Source of the DNA: an uncultured Muribaculum sp.
Lineage (GTDB): Bacteria > Bacteroidota > Bacteroidia > Bacteroidales > Muribaculaceae
Assembly (NCBI GenBank): GCA_910578835.1
Contig: CAJTSK010000031.1
Span: 1 to 30,985 of the forward strand
Reading direction: 5' to 3'
DNA: 30,985 nucleotides
This document shows, in pieces, positions 22,757-30,985 of this stretch. The stretch's first letter is position 1. Each line of letters begins with the position of its first letter. A program made the translations under genes and the position numbers. A model generated the notes under the pieces. The model had not been told where the DNA came from and searched no databases. It saw only the letters and a program-made list of their open reading frames with translations.

Positions 22757-23680
22757 TTAACTGATGGTAGAGATAGCGGCTTCGTATTTTGGTACTGAAG
22801 TCGCTTTTTTTATCAGTTTGGCGGTCTTGTGACCTATTTCCGGCTCAAGATAGTCCCAGAATGGCTTTATTTTCATCAATATCTGGGTGTCGCCACACAG
22901 TGTGTCAGCGTAATGGGCAAAAATCTCTCCATGGAAACGCAATATCTTTTCAAGCCGCTCATCGGCGCTCCATTCACGCCCTTCGCGCCACTCGGCTATG
23001 AGCGACGGACGACCAAGCAAGCCACGCCCTATCATCACACCGTCGGCGCGGCTCAGCGCTGCGTCAATATCGGCAGGCGTGGCAACATCGCCGTTGAAGA
23101 TGACAGGATGGGTGAGCGCGTCGCGCAATTCACTATAGGCATCGATATAAAGGTCACCGCCATATTGCTGTGCTGCTATTCGCGGATGGACAGTCACGTG
23201 GCTTAACGGCATGTGGTTGAGCACAGGCACCACCTGGCGGAACTCATCGGGCGACGTGACCCCGAGGCGCATCTTAACAGAAAACGTAATTTCAGGGCGT
23301 GACTCTACAGCGACAGCAACCTGTTCAAGTTCAGGAAGCCGCTGCAGCAACCCTGCGCCACGACCTTTCTTCACTTGTGGCGGGAAGGGGCAGCCCAGAT
23401 TCAAGTCTACCTTGTCAAACCCGGCTGCCGCAACTGCGTCGACAAGGCGGTTAAACTCATCGGCGTCACGGAATATCACCTGCGGGAGCAGACTCATGCC
23501 ATCGTTAAACGCAGAGGTGATATCACGCAAATCGCGACGGCGTATGTCGCCATGTTCGACACGGATAAATGGCGAGCAATAAAGAGTGGCATCGCCACCA
23601 TATATTTCAGAATGATAGTGACGGAACGGGACATCGGTATAACCCTGCATGGGTGCGACGGCAATTATCTTTTCTTCCAT
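22757..23680 (-). CDS. dus: tRNA-dihydrouridine synthase
   Basis: 307 residues, TIM-barrel flavoenzyme. MQGYTDVPFR near the N-terminus, the catalytic Cys97 in NLGCP, GRGAGLL, KMRLG and the FMN-phosphate region GVMIGRGLLGRP are present. It reduces uridines in the tRNA D-loop using NADPH and FMN. It is a short version of the family. Which position it modifies cannot be read from sequence. It is the last leftward gene, 41 bp after recQ, and converges on cca with a 7-bp gap. Confidence 0.9.
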   Translation of the reverse strand: MEEKIIAVAPMQGYTDVPFRHYHSEIYGGDATLYCSPFIRVEHGDIRRRDLRDITSAFNDGMSLLPQVIFRDADEFNRLVDAVAAAGFDKVDLNLGCPFPPQVKKGRGAGLLQRLPELEQVAVAVESRPEITFSVKMRLGVTSPDEFRQVVPVLNHMPLSHVTVHPRIAAQQYGGDLYIDAYSELRDALTHPVIFNGDVATPADIDAALSRADGVMIGRGLLGRPSLIAEWREGREWSADERLEKILRFHGEIFAHYADTLCGDTQILMKIKPFWDYLEPEIGHKTAKLIKKATSVPKYEAAISTIS

Positions 23681-23721
23681 AGTTACTGTTTATTTTAATT
23701 CGTGAACGGAGCTATTGAAAT

Positions 23722-25632
23722 TTAACTATTATCGGCATGCGACGAAAGGCTGATCATGTCACCACGGTTAATGACAAAGACCCCGCGCGCCACAAGTCGC
23801 CTTACCTCGGCTATCACATCATCTTTTCGGCACGACGACTCATTGATAAGATACGCGAGCGACCGGGGCCGCTGACCTACCATGTAAAGGAGCGAAGAGG
23901 CAAGAGAGTCAGGCACCGGACTACGCTTGCGCCTGCCACGACACACATCACACTTGCCACACTCCTGTTCAGGCTTCTCACCGAAATAACGGAGCATTAC
24001 GTTAACGCGACATTCATCGTCGACAAATGCAAAACGCTTCATCGCCTCCACCCGTCGCTCAAGGCGGGAGCGCTGATGCTCATAGACGGCAAGCGGCAAC
24101 GCGACATACTTGGGGAGTTCGCGCGAAGTGGTATAATATAGATAGGGAGTGCTCTTGCGTGGAATATACTGGATTATATGCATACGCGACAATTTGAGCA
24201 AAGTCTCATAGACCCGTTGCTCGTTGACCTCCGCGCGTCGCGAGATGACAGCCTCGTTGATATAAACAAAGTCGGCAAAAAGCCCGGTGTAGCTGCGCAA
24301 TATCACGTTAAACACAGCCTCCTCATCAGGCTGGAAAGAGATGCCGTAAAGTTCCTCTTTCTTAGCCGTAATCATGACACGCGACTGCATCGACACCTCT
24401 TCGATAAACTCGAAGTAGCCCGACTGGGTAAGCAGCTGCATGGCACTCCGCGTCGGGACAGGCGGTAAGCCATAGGTCTTGACAAACAGTGCGAAATTAA
24501 ACTCATATACCATATTATATCCGCTCCCCACGGCGACTTCCACAAAATTGCCCGCAAGCTCATAGACGCGGCGTATGAAGTCTTTGTCGGGAAACGCATC
24601 GGAAATCATGCGTGTAAGCCGTCCTTTGTCGGTCTTCGCCACCAACAGCACCGCAAACGACTCCTTGCCGTCGCGTCCGGCTCGTCCGGCCTCCTGATAA
24701 TACTCTTCCAGCGACGACGGGAGGTCGTAATGAACCACAATCCTCACGTCAGGCTTGTCGATACCCATGCCAAATGCGTTGGTAGCGACCATCACACGCA
24801 CTTCATCATCCTTCCATGCGCGCTGTTTATCGTTTTTATCCTCTATGTCAAGCCCGGCATGGTAATGCTCTGCCGAGATTCCGGCATCTTTTAGCAGAGC
24901 CGCTATTTCACGGGTGCGCTTGCGCGACCTTACATAGACAATGGCACTGCCTGCCGTAGATGACAGTATGTTGATAAGCTGACGATCCTTATATGAGTCA
25001 TTGCGCACTATGTAAGATATGTTTTCACGCGAAAAACTTTTGGCAAACACGCGTCTCGCGTCGAAACCAAGCCGCACCATGATGTCATCGACCACCTCGG
25101 GCGTAGCGGAGGCGGTGAGTGCAAGCACAGGCGTAGCGGGGAAATATTCGCGCAACTCGCCTATCTTCAGGTATGACGGACGGAAATCATAGCCCCATTG
25201 CGATATACAATGTGCCTCGTCAACCACGATAAGGCTTACCTCTATCTCGCGCAGAAGGGCGATAAAAAGGTCGGAACGCAACTTTTCGGGCGACACATAG
25301 AGCATCTTGATTTTGCCGAGACGACAGCGGTCAAAGACCAACGTATGTTCACTGCGAGTAAGACCGGCATGCAGATATGCGGCTCGGATGCCACGGTCGC
25401 GCAAGTTGTCGACCTGGTCTTTCATCAGCGAAATAAGAGGCGTCACCACCAGCGTAATACCCGGCAACAGCATCGCCGGCACCTGGAAGGTAATCGACTT
25501 GCCGCCGCCGGTCGGGAGCAACCCGAGAGTGTCATGTCCGGCGAGCACCGACTCTATTATATCAAGCTGGAGAGGACGGAAATCGTCATAGCCCCAGTAG
25601 CGTGACAATATGTCGTGGGGAGAGAGCGCCAT
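23722..25632 (-). CDS. recQ: RecQ-family ATP-dependent DNA helicase, variant domain order
   Basis: 636 residues. The helicase motor is standard: TGGGKS 41-46, VVDEAHCISQWGYDFRP 137-152, QEAGRAGRDG 313-322. It unwinds DNA 3' to 5' with ATP. The zinc cysteines are at 541, 558, 561 and 564, about 220 residues past motif VI, against about 50 in E. coli RecQ (Cys 380, 397, 400, 403). The inserted part reads like winged-helix sequence. Only 72 residues follow, so a standard RQC winged helix plus HRDC is not there. recJ ends 10 bp upstream. Confidence 0.92.
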   Translation of the reverse strand: MALSPHDILSRYWGYDDFRPLQLDIIESVLAGHDTLGLLPTGGGKSITFQVPAMLLPGITLVVTPLISLMKDQVDNLRDRGIRAAYLHAGLTRSEHTLVFDRCRLGKIKMLYVSPEKLRSDLFIALLREIEVSLIVVDEAHCISQWGYDFRPSYLKIGELREYFPATPVLALTASATPEVVDDIMVRLGFDARRVFAKSFSRENISYIVRNDSYKDRQLINILSSTAGSAIVYVRSRKRTREIAALLKDAGISAEHYHAGLDIEDKNDKQRAWKDDEVRVMVATNAFGMGIDKPDVRIVVHYDLPSSLEEYYQEAGRAGRDGKESFAVLLVAKTDKGRLTRMISDAFPDKDFIRRVYELAGNFVEVAVGSGYNMVYEFNFALFVKTYGLPPVPTRSAMQLLTQSGYFEFIEEVSMQSRVMITAKKEELYGISFQPDEEAVFNVILRSYTGLFADFVYINEAVISRRAEVNEQRVYETLLKLSRMHIIQYIPRKSTPYLYYTTSRELPKYVALPLAVYEHQRSRLERRVEAMKRFAFVDDECRVNVMLRYFGEKPEQECGKCDVCRGRRKRSPVPDSLASSLLYMVGQRPRSLAYLINESSCRKDDVIAEVRRLVARGVFVINRGDMISLSSHADNS

Positions 25633-25642
25633 GTGACAATGT

Positions 25643-27373
25643 CTAATCGTTGGCTATGCGGATACCCTTCACTTGAAGCTGTATGCTGTTGGCAGCACTC
25701 TGATGCTTGTTTTCCTCGATAGTGTAACAGATGTCAAACGGCTTGTGAGCGTGAATATGGTCAAAATATTCACCCATATTAAACGCTATACCGTTAAACA
25801 CCTTTCCGGAGGTATTGTCGACAAGTTCCAGCTTGACATGTTCAAGATGTTTGCCCACAAGCTTGCTGGTGCCGAAATCAAGCACACCGCGTGTACAGAA
25901 CACCGGCTTCTGATTGCCCGGGCCAAACGGATTAAACCGGCGGAGAAGCGCGATAAACTCCGGCGTAATCTCAGAAAATGTGATGTAAGCGTCGATGTCG
26001 AGCTGAGGCGTGAGCTGGGATGGAAGTATGTTTTCAGCCACATACTCCTCGAAGCGGCGCGTAAACTCGGGGATATTCTCCTCCTTCATCGACAGCCCCA
26101 CAGCGTAAGTGTGACCGCCGAAATTTTCCAGAAGGTCGCGAGAAGCGTCAATGGCGCTGTACACGTCAAATCCCTGCACCGAACGCGACGAGCCTGTAGC
26201 AAGACCGTTGGACAGGGTCAATACTACCGACGGCTTATAATAAAGCTCGGTAAGGCGCGATGCCACGATACCGATTATGCCTTTGTGCCAGTCTTTGTTG
26301 TAGATTACGATTGACTTCTTGCCGGTGAGCAGATGGCTGTGGGTCTCGATAATATTATTAGCTTCATCAGTTATGCGCTTGTCAAGTTCCTTGCGGTCCT
26401 TATTGTACTGGTCGATATTTTTCGCTTTCTGATAGGCATCGGCAAAGTCTCGCGACACAAGCAGCTCTACAGCTTCACGTCCGCTCTGCATACGCCCCGA
26501 AGCATTGATGCGCGGACCTATCTTGAAAATAACATCACTGATAGTAATCTCACGGTTGCTCAGCTGGCATATTTTGATGATGGCACGCAGCCCCACATTA
26601 GGATTAGAGTTGATACGCTTCAGACCCCAATAGGCAAGCACTCGGTTTTCACCTACCATCGGCACTATGTCGGCGGCAATGCTTACCGCCACAAGATCGA
26701 GCATGTTTTCAAGGTCGTTGCCGGTGATGCCGTTGCTCATGGCAAACGCCTGCATAAACTTAAAGCCCACCCCGCAGCCCGAGAGATGGGGACAAGGATA
26801 GGTGCTACCCTCAAGTTTGGGATTTAGTATCGCCACAGCAGGCGGAAGCTCGTCATCGGGCACATGATGGTCGCAGATGATAAAATCTATCCCCAGTGAT
26901 GCGGCATACTTTATCTCCTCGATTGCCTTAATGCCGCAATCAAGGATAATAATCAGTTTCACTCCCGCGGCATTAGCCTCGTCAATAGTCTTAAGCGATA
27001 TGCCATAGCCTTCGTCATAACGTGTGGGAATGTAATATTCAATATTGGAGTAAAAATTTTGCAGATATTTGTACACAAGTGCAACCGATGTCGTACCGTC
27101 GACATCGTAATCGCCAAATACCATAATTTTCTCCTTTGACCCCATGGCTTTATTAAGCCTGTTTACAGCCTTGTCCATATCGGGCATAAGGAACGGATCG
27201 TGCAAATCCTTGAGCGACGGGTGGAAAAAACGTTCCGCCTCGTCGACCGAAGATATGCCACGTTGCACCAGTAGCTCGTTAATAGGATGGCATTTGGCGT
27301 ATTTCGACGCCAATTCCGTCTCTAATCTTTGTTGTTCTGTAGTAAGGGGTAAGTAATTCCATTTACTTATCAT
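25643..27373 (-). CDS. recJ: RecJ single-stranded-DNA-specific exonuclease
   Basis: 576 residues. The DHH-phosphoesterase motifs are complete: VFGDYDVDGTTSVAL (Asp metal ligands), LIIILDCGIKA, and ICDHHVPDDELPPA. A DHHA1 region (GRMQSGREAVELL, GSSRSVQGFDVYSAI) and a C-terminal OB-like domain follow. RecJ degrades single strands 5' to 3' in RecF-pathway recombination and mismatch repair. It heads a recJ-recQ unit with a 10-bp gap. A TATATTTG element at 27519-27512 may start its transcript, giving a roughly 130-nt leader. Confidence 0.94.
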   Translation of the reverse strand: MISKWNYLPLTTEQQRLETELASKYAKCHPINELLVQRGISSVDEAERFFHPSLKDLHDPFLMPDMDKAVNRLNKAMGSKEKIMVFGDYDVDGTTSVALVYKYLQNFYSNIEYYIPTRYDEGYGISLKTIDEANAAGVKLIIILDCGIKAIEEIKYAASLGIDFIICDHHVPDDELPPAVAILNPKLEGSTYPCPHLSGCGVGFKFMQAFAMSNGITGNDLENMLDLVAVSIAADIVPMVGENRVLAYWGLKRINSNPNVGLRAIIKICQLSNREITISDVIFKIGPRINASGRMQSGREAVELLVSRDFADAYQKAKNIDQYNKDRKELDKRITDEANNIIETHSHLLTGKKSIVIYNKDWHKGIIGIVASRLTELYYKPSVVLTLSNGLATGSSRSVQGFDVYSAIDASRDLLENFGGHTYAVGLSMKEENIPEFTRRFEEYVAENILPSQLTPQLDIDAYITFSEITPEFIALLRRFNPFGPGNQKPVFCTRGVLDFGTSKLVGKHLEHVKLELVDNTSGKVFNGIAFNMGEYFDHIHAHKPFDICYTIEENKHQSAANSIQLQVKGIRIAND

Positions 27374-27389
27374 TTATGTTGTTTTTTAT

Positions 27390-27406
27390 TTTTTGCATAG
27401 CAAAAA
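27390..27406. repeat. Short inverted repeat in the recJ leader
   Basis: TTTTTGC (27390-27396), ATA, GCAAAAA (27400-27406) is a perfect hairpin 17 bases before the recJ start (minus strand). It could affect translation or be a weak terminator-like pause site. Confidence 0.35.
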
Positions 27407-27511
27407 TGCCCATGGTCTACATGAGCTGAAGAGAGAGTGACAAGGCTGTCGGCGCCGGCTATTCATCGCGTGACAAGGAGAGTTCGCGAAAGCAAGCTTT
27501 ACGGCATATTG

Positions 27512-27519
27512 CAAATATA
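27512..27519 (-). promoter_or_regulatory. Possible sigma-ABfr -7 element for recJ
   Basis: On the minus strand TATATTTG matches TAnnTTTG exactly, but no TTG lies at the usual distance. The region upstream is an inverted repeat (ATAGCCATTT 27517-27526 and AAATGGCTAT 27536-27545) that may act as a terminator for mscS instead. Confidence 0.4.
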
Positions 27520-27576
27520 GCCATTTCTTTTGAAAAAATGGCTATACTTATTTCCCTTTTATATTAAATTAAACTT

Positions 27577-28716
27577 TCAGGAATCGCTTTTCTGGAGATG
27601 CACATCCATCTGAGGAAACGGAAAATGAAGCCCCTTTTCGGGTAACTCTTTGTAAAACCGTTCATTCATGTCAAAATAAAGTCCCCAATAGCTTGATGCC
27701 GGGGTCCATGCCCTCACTACAAGGTCGATGCTGCTCGAATTCAGGGTACTCAATGCCACAAACGGAGAGCGGTCAGGCTTCTCAAGCATCGCCTTTGCCT
27801 GGGCATGACGCTCCTCGATTTTATGGGCGATGCCCGCTACGGTCTTCTTGCTTGAGAAGGTGCGACGCCACCACGAAATCTTCACCGGCTCTTCAAGCAT
27901 CTTCTCGGCTTCATGTATTTCGATGTCGGAGTGTTGTGGAGGCATGTTGCGCTCCTTACGGTCATCCTCGACATATTTCTTCACCACTCGTGAATCGCTT
28001 AGCAACATCTCCAGAATATAACTTTTAGCCATATCCACGTCGTCGCCGTAGGCAATTGACACAGTCCAGTCGACACGGCGGTAATCTTCTTTCGAGTAAT
28101 TGTTGATTGTGCTTGTCGACAGGGGACCGTTAGGTATGATTATCTGCTTGTTGTCGGCTGTGTTGATTATAGTGCTGAAAATCTGTATCTCCTTGACCGT
28201 TCCTGAAAACCCTTGCGCCTCTATATAGTCGCCTATCTTGTAAGGCTTAAGCAGGAGTATGAGCACTCCGCCGGCAAAGTTTTGCAATGTACCGCTGAGA
28301 GCCAGACCGATAGCGACACCGGCAGAGGCAAAGATGGCAAGAAACGAGCTTGTCTCTATACCGAGTATGCTTATCACCGTCACTATAAGGATAAAATAGA
28401 GCAGTATCCTTATAAGGCTGAGGATGAATGTCGACAAAGAGCGGTCAAACTGACGGCGTATGAATATCGAATCAACCACCTTGTAGATACGCTGTATGAT
28501 AAACTTACCTACATAAAATACAAGGATGGCGATGGCAAGATGTATGGCAAAATCAACGAGCCCGCTTACCGCACGGTTGATAAAATCGTCGAGCGACATG
28601 TTTTCAAGCGCTTTCATGCCGGTGGAAGCCTTTGCCACCGTATCGGCGGGAACGCTCTTATCAGGCAGCTGTGCCGCCGCACTCTGTATTATCTGGTCAA
28701 ATTGTAGTCCTGTCAT
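27577..28716 (-). CDS. mscS: MscS-family mechanosensitive channel with inserted segment
   Basis: 379 residues. Membrane helices at about 54-75, 95-118 and the pore helix 124-152 (ASAGVAIGLALSGTLQNFAGG) lead to the beta-domain (IFSTIINTADNKQIIIPNG). MscS opens under membrane tension and releases solutes on osmotic downshock. Between SDSRVVKK (about 247) and PFVALSTLNSSSIDLVVRAW (about 318) lies a charged, helical segment of about 70 residues not found in E. coli MscS. The C-terminus (FPFPQMDVHL) is normal. Gene is 42 bp after the clostripain-like gene. Confidence 0.9.
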   Translation of the reverse strand: MTGLQFDQIIQSAAAQLPDKSVPADTVAKASTGMKALENMSLDDFINRAVSGLVDFAIHLAIAILVFYVGKFIIQRIYKVVDSIFIRRQFDRSLSTFILSLIRILLYFILIVTVISILGIETSSFLAIFASAGVAIGLALSGTLQNFAGGVLILLLKPYKIGDYIEAQGFSGTVKEIQIFSTIINTADNKQIIIPNGPLSTSTINNYSKEDYRRVDWTVSIAYGDDVDMAKSYILEMLLSDSRVVKKYVEDDRKERNMPPQHSDIEIHEAEKMLEEPVKISWWRRTFSSKKTVAGIAHKIEERHAQAKAMLEKPDRSPFVALSTLNSSSIDLVVRAWTPASSYWGLYFDMNERFYKELPEKGLHFPFPQMDVHLQKSDS

Positions 28717-28758
28717 ATATGTAGGTCTATGATATACTTGAATTACTTATTTTTTATG

Positions 28759-29892
28759 TCAAAATCCGAATGCCGGTGAAACCACGTCACCCCACCATTG
28801 CAGATCGCCATAATTTCCCGGCAACACTACAGAATCACCCTCGGTATCTACTATGTAACACGATACCCCGTGGCAATTGTTCAGATCAATCGCCGGAAGG
28901 CTCAACGCCATCTGCGGGGTGTTTTCGTTATATATGACAAATCTTGCCATCGCTGCATCATAATCGGCAAGCATACTGCTGTCTGATGTCAGCGACCTCA
29001 CATAATGCGTCAAGTCAAAAAAGAGGTCACGGAAACCTGACGTGCCGTATTGCTGTTGCTCATACCACTCCGAAGGATGCGCGTTATGCAGCATTATCTC
29101 CCTGACAGCACTTGCTACCTCCCCTATATATCTCATGTCGTAGACAGCCATCGTGCTGCTGCGTGAGCGCCCGGAAAGCGCATCGTATGAGTCAAAGGTA
29201 TTTTTTGCCGCCTTAACAAGGTCAGGAGTTTTCTCAAAAAAGCACTTCACATTCATGTCGTAAGGCATTCCGTCAAGAGGGGTCTCAGCAGGCGAAGCCA
29301 CTATATAAGGAGCGGCATCGCGTATCTCATAGAGCGACTCTATATTGCCCATAAAGCAGCAGTCAAAGTATATGAATGAAAATTCCTCCCCCTGCAATGC
29401 CCTGCCAAGATCCGGTATCGTCATCTGGTATGTGCCGTCGATACCCCACGACTTGCTTACCTTGTGCTCCGGGGTGCGTCCGTAGTCAATCCATCCGCTC
29501 GCGTGGCTCCACAGCACAAGCCCGTAGTCATCGGCGGGAGCGATAGCATGCATGTCGTCAAACACTTCTTTCATCGCCGCTATAGAGACAGAGGAAAGAC
29601 CGGATTTATATTCTTTTATTGCTTCAAGTCCGCCATCCTCTGTAATCTCACACAGCACAGGATTACCCTTGATGTCGGCATGATATACAAGCAATCTGCC
29701 GCCGTTTAATGCACCGGCAGCAACAGCACTTTCCATCTCGGAAATATCCTTTTCATCCCAGCCGCTGCCGAGAGAATTATTTCCCGCGATATACACAAGC
29801 ACCGTGCGCGACACTTTTACAGCCTCCGGCTCGTCATCGCCGCAAGACGCCATAATCAACGCAAAAAGCAATGTGATAATATAATGTCTCAT
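28759..29892 (-). CDS. Clostripain-family (C11) cysteine peptidase lipoprotein
   Basis: 377 residues from the ATG at 29892. An upstream extension to 30024 is rejected because it crosses the promoter and this ATG starts a signal peptide (MRHYIITLLFALIMASC) with likely lipid attachment at Cys17. C11 landmarks are VLVYIAGNNSLGSGW, the catalytic His130 in LVLWSHASGW, and Cys179 in YFDCCFMGNIE (Cys replacing the usual Ala at 178). Family members cut after basic residues and often self-activate; here it is probably a surface or periplasmic protease. It may be transcribed with mscS. Confidence 0.85.
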   Translation of the reverse strand: MRHYIITLLFALIMASCGDDEPEAVKVSRTVLVYIAGNNSLGSGWDEKDISEMESAVAAGALNGGRLLVYHADIKGNPVLCEITEDGGLEAIKEYKSGLSSVSIAAMKEVFDDMHAIAPADDYGLVLWSHASGWIDYGRTPEHKVSKSWGIDGTYQMTIPDLGRALQGEEFSFIYFDCCFMGNIESLYEIRDAAPYIVASPAETPLDGMPYDMNVKCFFEKTPDLVKAAKNTFDSYDALSGRSRSSTMAVYDMRYIGEVASAVREIMLHNAHPSEWYEQQQYGTSGFRDLFFDLTHYVRSLTSDSSMLADYDAAMARFVIYNENTPQMALSLPAIDLNNCHGVSCYIVDTEGDSVVLPGNYGDLQWWGDVVSPAFGF

Positions 29893-29899
29893 AACAGTA

Positions 29900-29907
29900 C
29901 AAAGGTA
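29900..29907 (-). promoter_or_regulatory. Sigma-ABfr -7 element of the C11 peptidase gene
   Basis: On the minus strand TACCTTTG is a perfect TAnnTTTG. Only 7 bp separate it from the ATG, so the transcript would have a leader of 0-4 bases. No good TTG is seen at 20 bp. Confidence 0.5.
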
Positions 29908-29982
29908 ACAATTCTTTTTGTTATAAATCATAAAATACTCTAAACACAGCCTAATATCAACCGTATCTAACATAATTACCAC

Positions 29983-29990
29983 TATATTTG
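29983..29990 (+). promoter_or_regulatory. Sigma-ABfr -7 element of the TPR protein gene
   Basis: TATATTTG fits the consensus exactly and lies 24 bp before the ATG at 30015, giving a leader of about 18 bases. The -33 region is degenerate. Confidence 0.5.
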
Positions 29991-30014
29991 CATCACAATA
30001 ATCATGACAGCAAT

Positions 30015-30839
30015 ATGCAATCACATTTCAAGATAGCAGCAGCCACATTAGCTTTTGGATGCATTGCCCCGCAAGTCGCCGCACAATCTTATTTCGACCT
30101 CGTAGGCGATGCCGACAAGGCTATCAGCCAAGGAAAATGGCAGGAAGCAGAAGACCTGCTCAACGAGGCAATCGAATCGCAACCACTTAATCCCTCCAAT
30201 ATCCTTCTGCTGTCCAATCTTGGCATCGTACGCTACAACCTTGGAAAAGACAGCCTCGCTATAGCAACACTTGACGAGGCACACAGGCGCGCACCCGTTT
30301 CAGTGACGGTCTTGTCCAACCGGGCACAGGTGCTGACAGCTATGGGACGCGACAAGGAAGCTTACGCCGACTATTCACGCATTATAAAACTCGACTCGAC
30401 GCTAATCGAGCCACGCTACATGCATGCCATAATGTCGTTGCGTCAAGACGAGTTTGACAAGTCACTTTACGACTGTAAAATCCTTGAACGGCTCGCACCT
30501 GACGCCCAGGAAACACAGATTGCCTATGCGTCCTACTATTCCGCAACGGAACAATGGGAAAACGCCCTGCCTTACTATAACAGCATATTGGAAAAGACAC
30601 CATCTACTGAAATGTATGGAGCAAGGGCTGTGTGCTACCTCATGTTGCAGCGCCTCAATGAAGCTTCAGCCGACATCTCGTCAGGTCTTGAACTTAATCC
30701 CGATGACGGCGAGCTATATCTTTATCGCGCATATCTCAACAAAATGCGCTATATGAACGAAGACGCACGCGCCGACCTCACCAAGGCAATTCGCCTCGGA
30801 ATCGACCGCCAACGCGCCCTCAGTCTGCTCGAACAATAA
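30015..30839 (+). CDS. Secreted tetratricopeptide-repeat protein
   Basis: 274 residues from the ATG at 30015, chosen because it starts the signal peptide (MQSHFKIAAATLAFGC...VAAQS, cleavage about residue 24). An in-frame ATG at 29988 lies inside the promoter. The rest is about six TPR-like units (ISQGKWQEAEDLLNEAI, GRDKEAYADYSRIIKLDS, QRLNEASADISSGLELNPDD, NEDARADLTKAIRLG). It probably scaffolds protein contacts in the periplasm or outer membrane. It is divergent from the C11 peptidase, with about 120 bp between the two starts. The partner is unknown. Confidence 0.82.
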   Translation: MQSHFKIAAATLAFGCIAPQVAAQSYFDLVGDADKAISQGKWQEAEDLLNEAIESQPLNPSNILLLSNLGIVRYNLGKDSLAIATLDEAHRRAPVSVTVLSNRAQVLTAMGRDKEAYADYSRIIKLDSTLIEPRYMHAIMSLRQDEFDKSLYDCKILERLAPDAQETQIAYASYYSATEQWENALPYYNSILEKTPSTEMYGARAVCYLMLQRLNEASADISSGLELNPDDGELYLYRAYLNKMRYMNEDARADLTKAIRLGIDRQRALSLLEQ

Positions 30840-30948
30840 AATCCGCTGAAGAAATCACATGACATGTTATCGTGGGCTTCCCGCTCACGACCATCCCCTA
30901 CATGCCTCAGACTATATTTCCCGCTGAAACGGGGCTTGGGGTATGGGT
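30840..30948. other. Intergenic gap at the right edge
   Basis: No gene seen. A CGTGGGC/GCTCACG hairpin (about 30871-30890) may end the TPR transcript weakly, as no T-run follows. Confidence 0.35.
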
Positions 30949-30983
30949 AAAAAAAAGAGGCTGCAAGGGTTGCTTGCAGCCTC
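30949..30983 (-). terminator. Leftward terminator for a gene beyond the window
   Basis: GAGGCTGCAAG (30957-30967) and CTTGCAGCCTC (30973-30983) pair perfectly, with eight As at 30949-30956 that become a T-run on the minus strand. This implies a leftward gene ending just right of the window. Confidence 0.85.
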
Positions 30984-30985
30984 GA

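Noticed and set aside
1..30985. CRISPR array, restriction, toxin-antitoxin or other defence system
   Set aside because: No regular repeats, no cas, nuclease, methylase or toxin-like genes were seen in the window.

Overview
The window looks like a piece of a Bacteroidales chromosome (phylum Bacteroidota), possibly from a Muribaculaceae-like gut lineage; the family-level guess is weak. The phylum-level call rests on several things visible here. Promoters fit the Bacteroides sigma-ABfr pattern (TTG, about 20 bp, TAnnTTTG). The gene set includes succinylornithine-type carbamoyltransferase, GldH, DUF4494, DUF4230, a RicT/PSP1 protein next to RNase Y, and the PcfK/PcfJ pair typical of Bacteroides conjugative elements. 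Shine-Dalgarno sequences are mostly absent.

Positions 1 to about 4.9 kb are mobile-element DNA. The left edge carries a repeated motif like the ends of IS21-type elements, then the tail of a broken reading frame. A leftward set of eight genes follows (about 4017 down to 672): two small proteins, PcfK, PcfJ and four small proteins including a DUF3873-like one. No integrase, relaxase or tra gene is visible, so this is the end or a remnant of an integrative conjugative element. From 4020 to 5110 there is about 1 kb without a convincing gene. It holds a roughly 100-nt nested hairpin, a candidate promoter, two large compound hairpins and GTTACG/CGTAAC repeats.

Positions 5.1 to 23.7 kb are mostly core chromosome on the plus strand. 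In order: succinylornithine carbamoyltransferase, an FNT-family channel, DUF4494, YggS, an MFS sugar transporter, transketolase, the rpsF-rpsR-rplI ribosomal operon, cardiolipin synthase, two DUF4230 proteins, a short coiled-coil protein, ZapA, a structured RNA (candidate 6S RNA), RNase Y, RicT, GldH, an M24 peptidase and CCA-adding enzyme. The block from zapA to cca links cell division, RNA decay, envelope and tRNA maturation. The rny-ricT pairing suggests a RicT-modulated RNase Y.

Positions 22.7 to 29.9 kb run leftward: clostripain-like lipoprotein, MscS channel, RecJ, RecQ and tRNA-dihydrouridine synthase. RecJ and RecQ are 10 bp apart and fit one recombination-repair pathway. RecQ has an unusual domain order and MscS has an insertion in its C-terminal domain. 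A secreted TPR protein is divergent at the right end, and the window closes with a leftward terminator for a gene beyond it.
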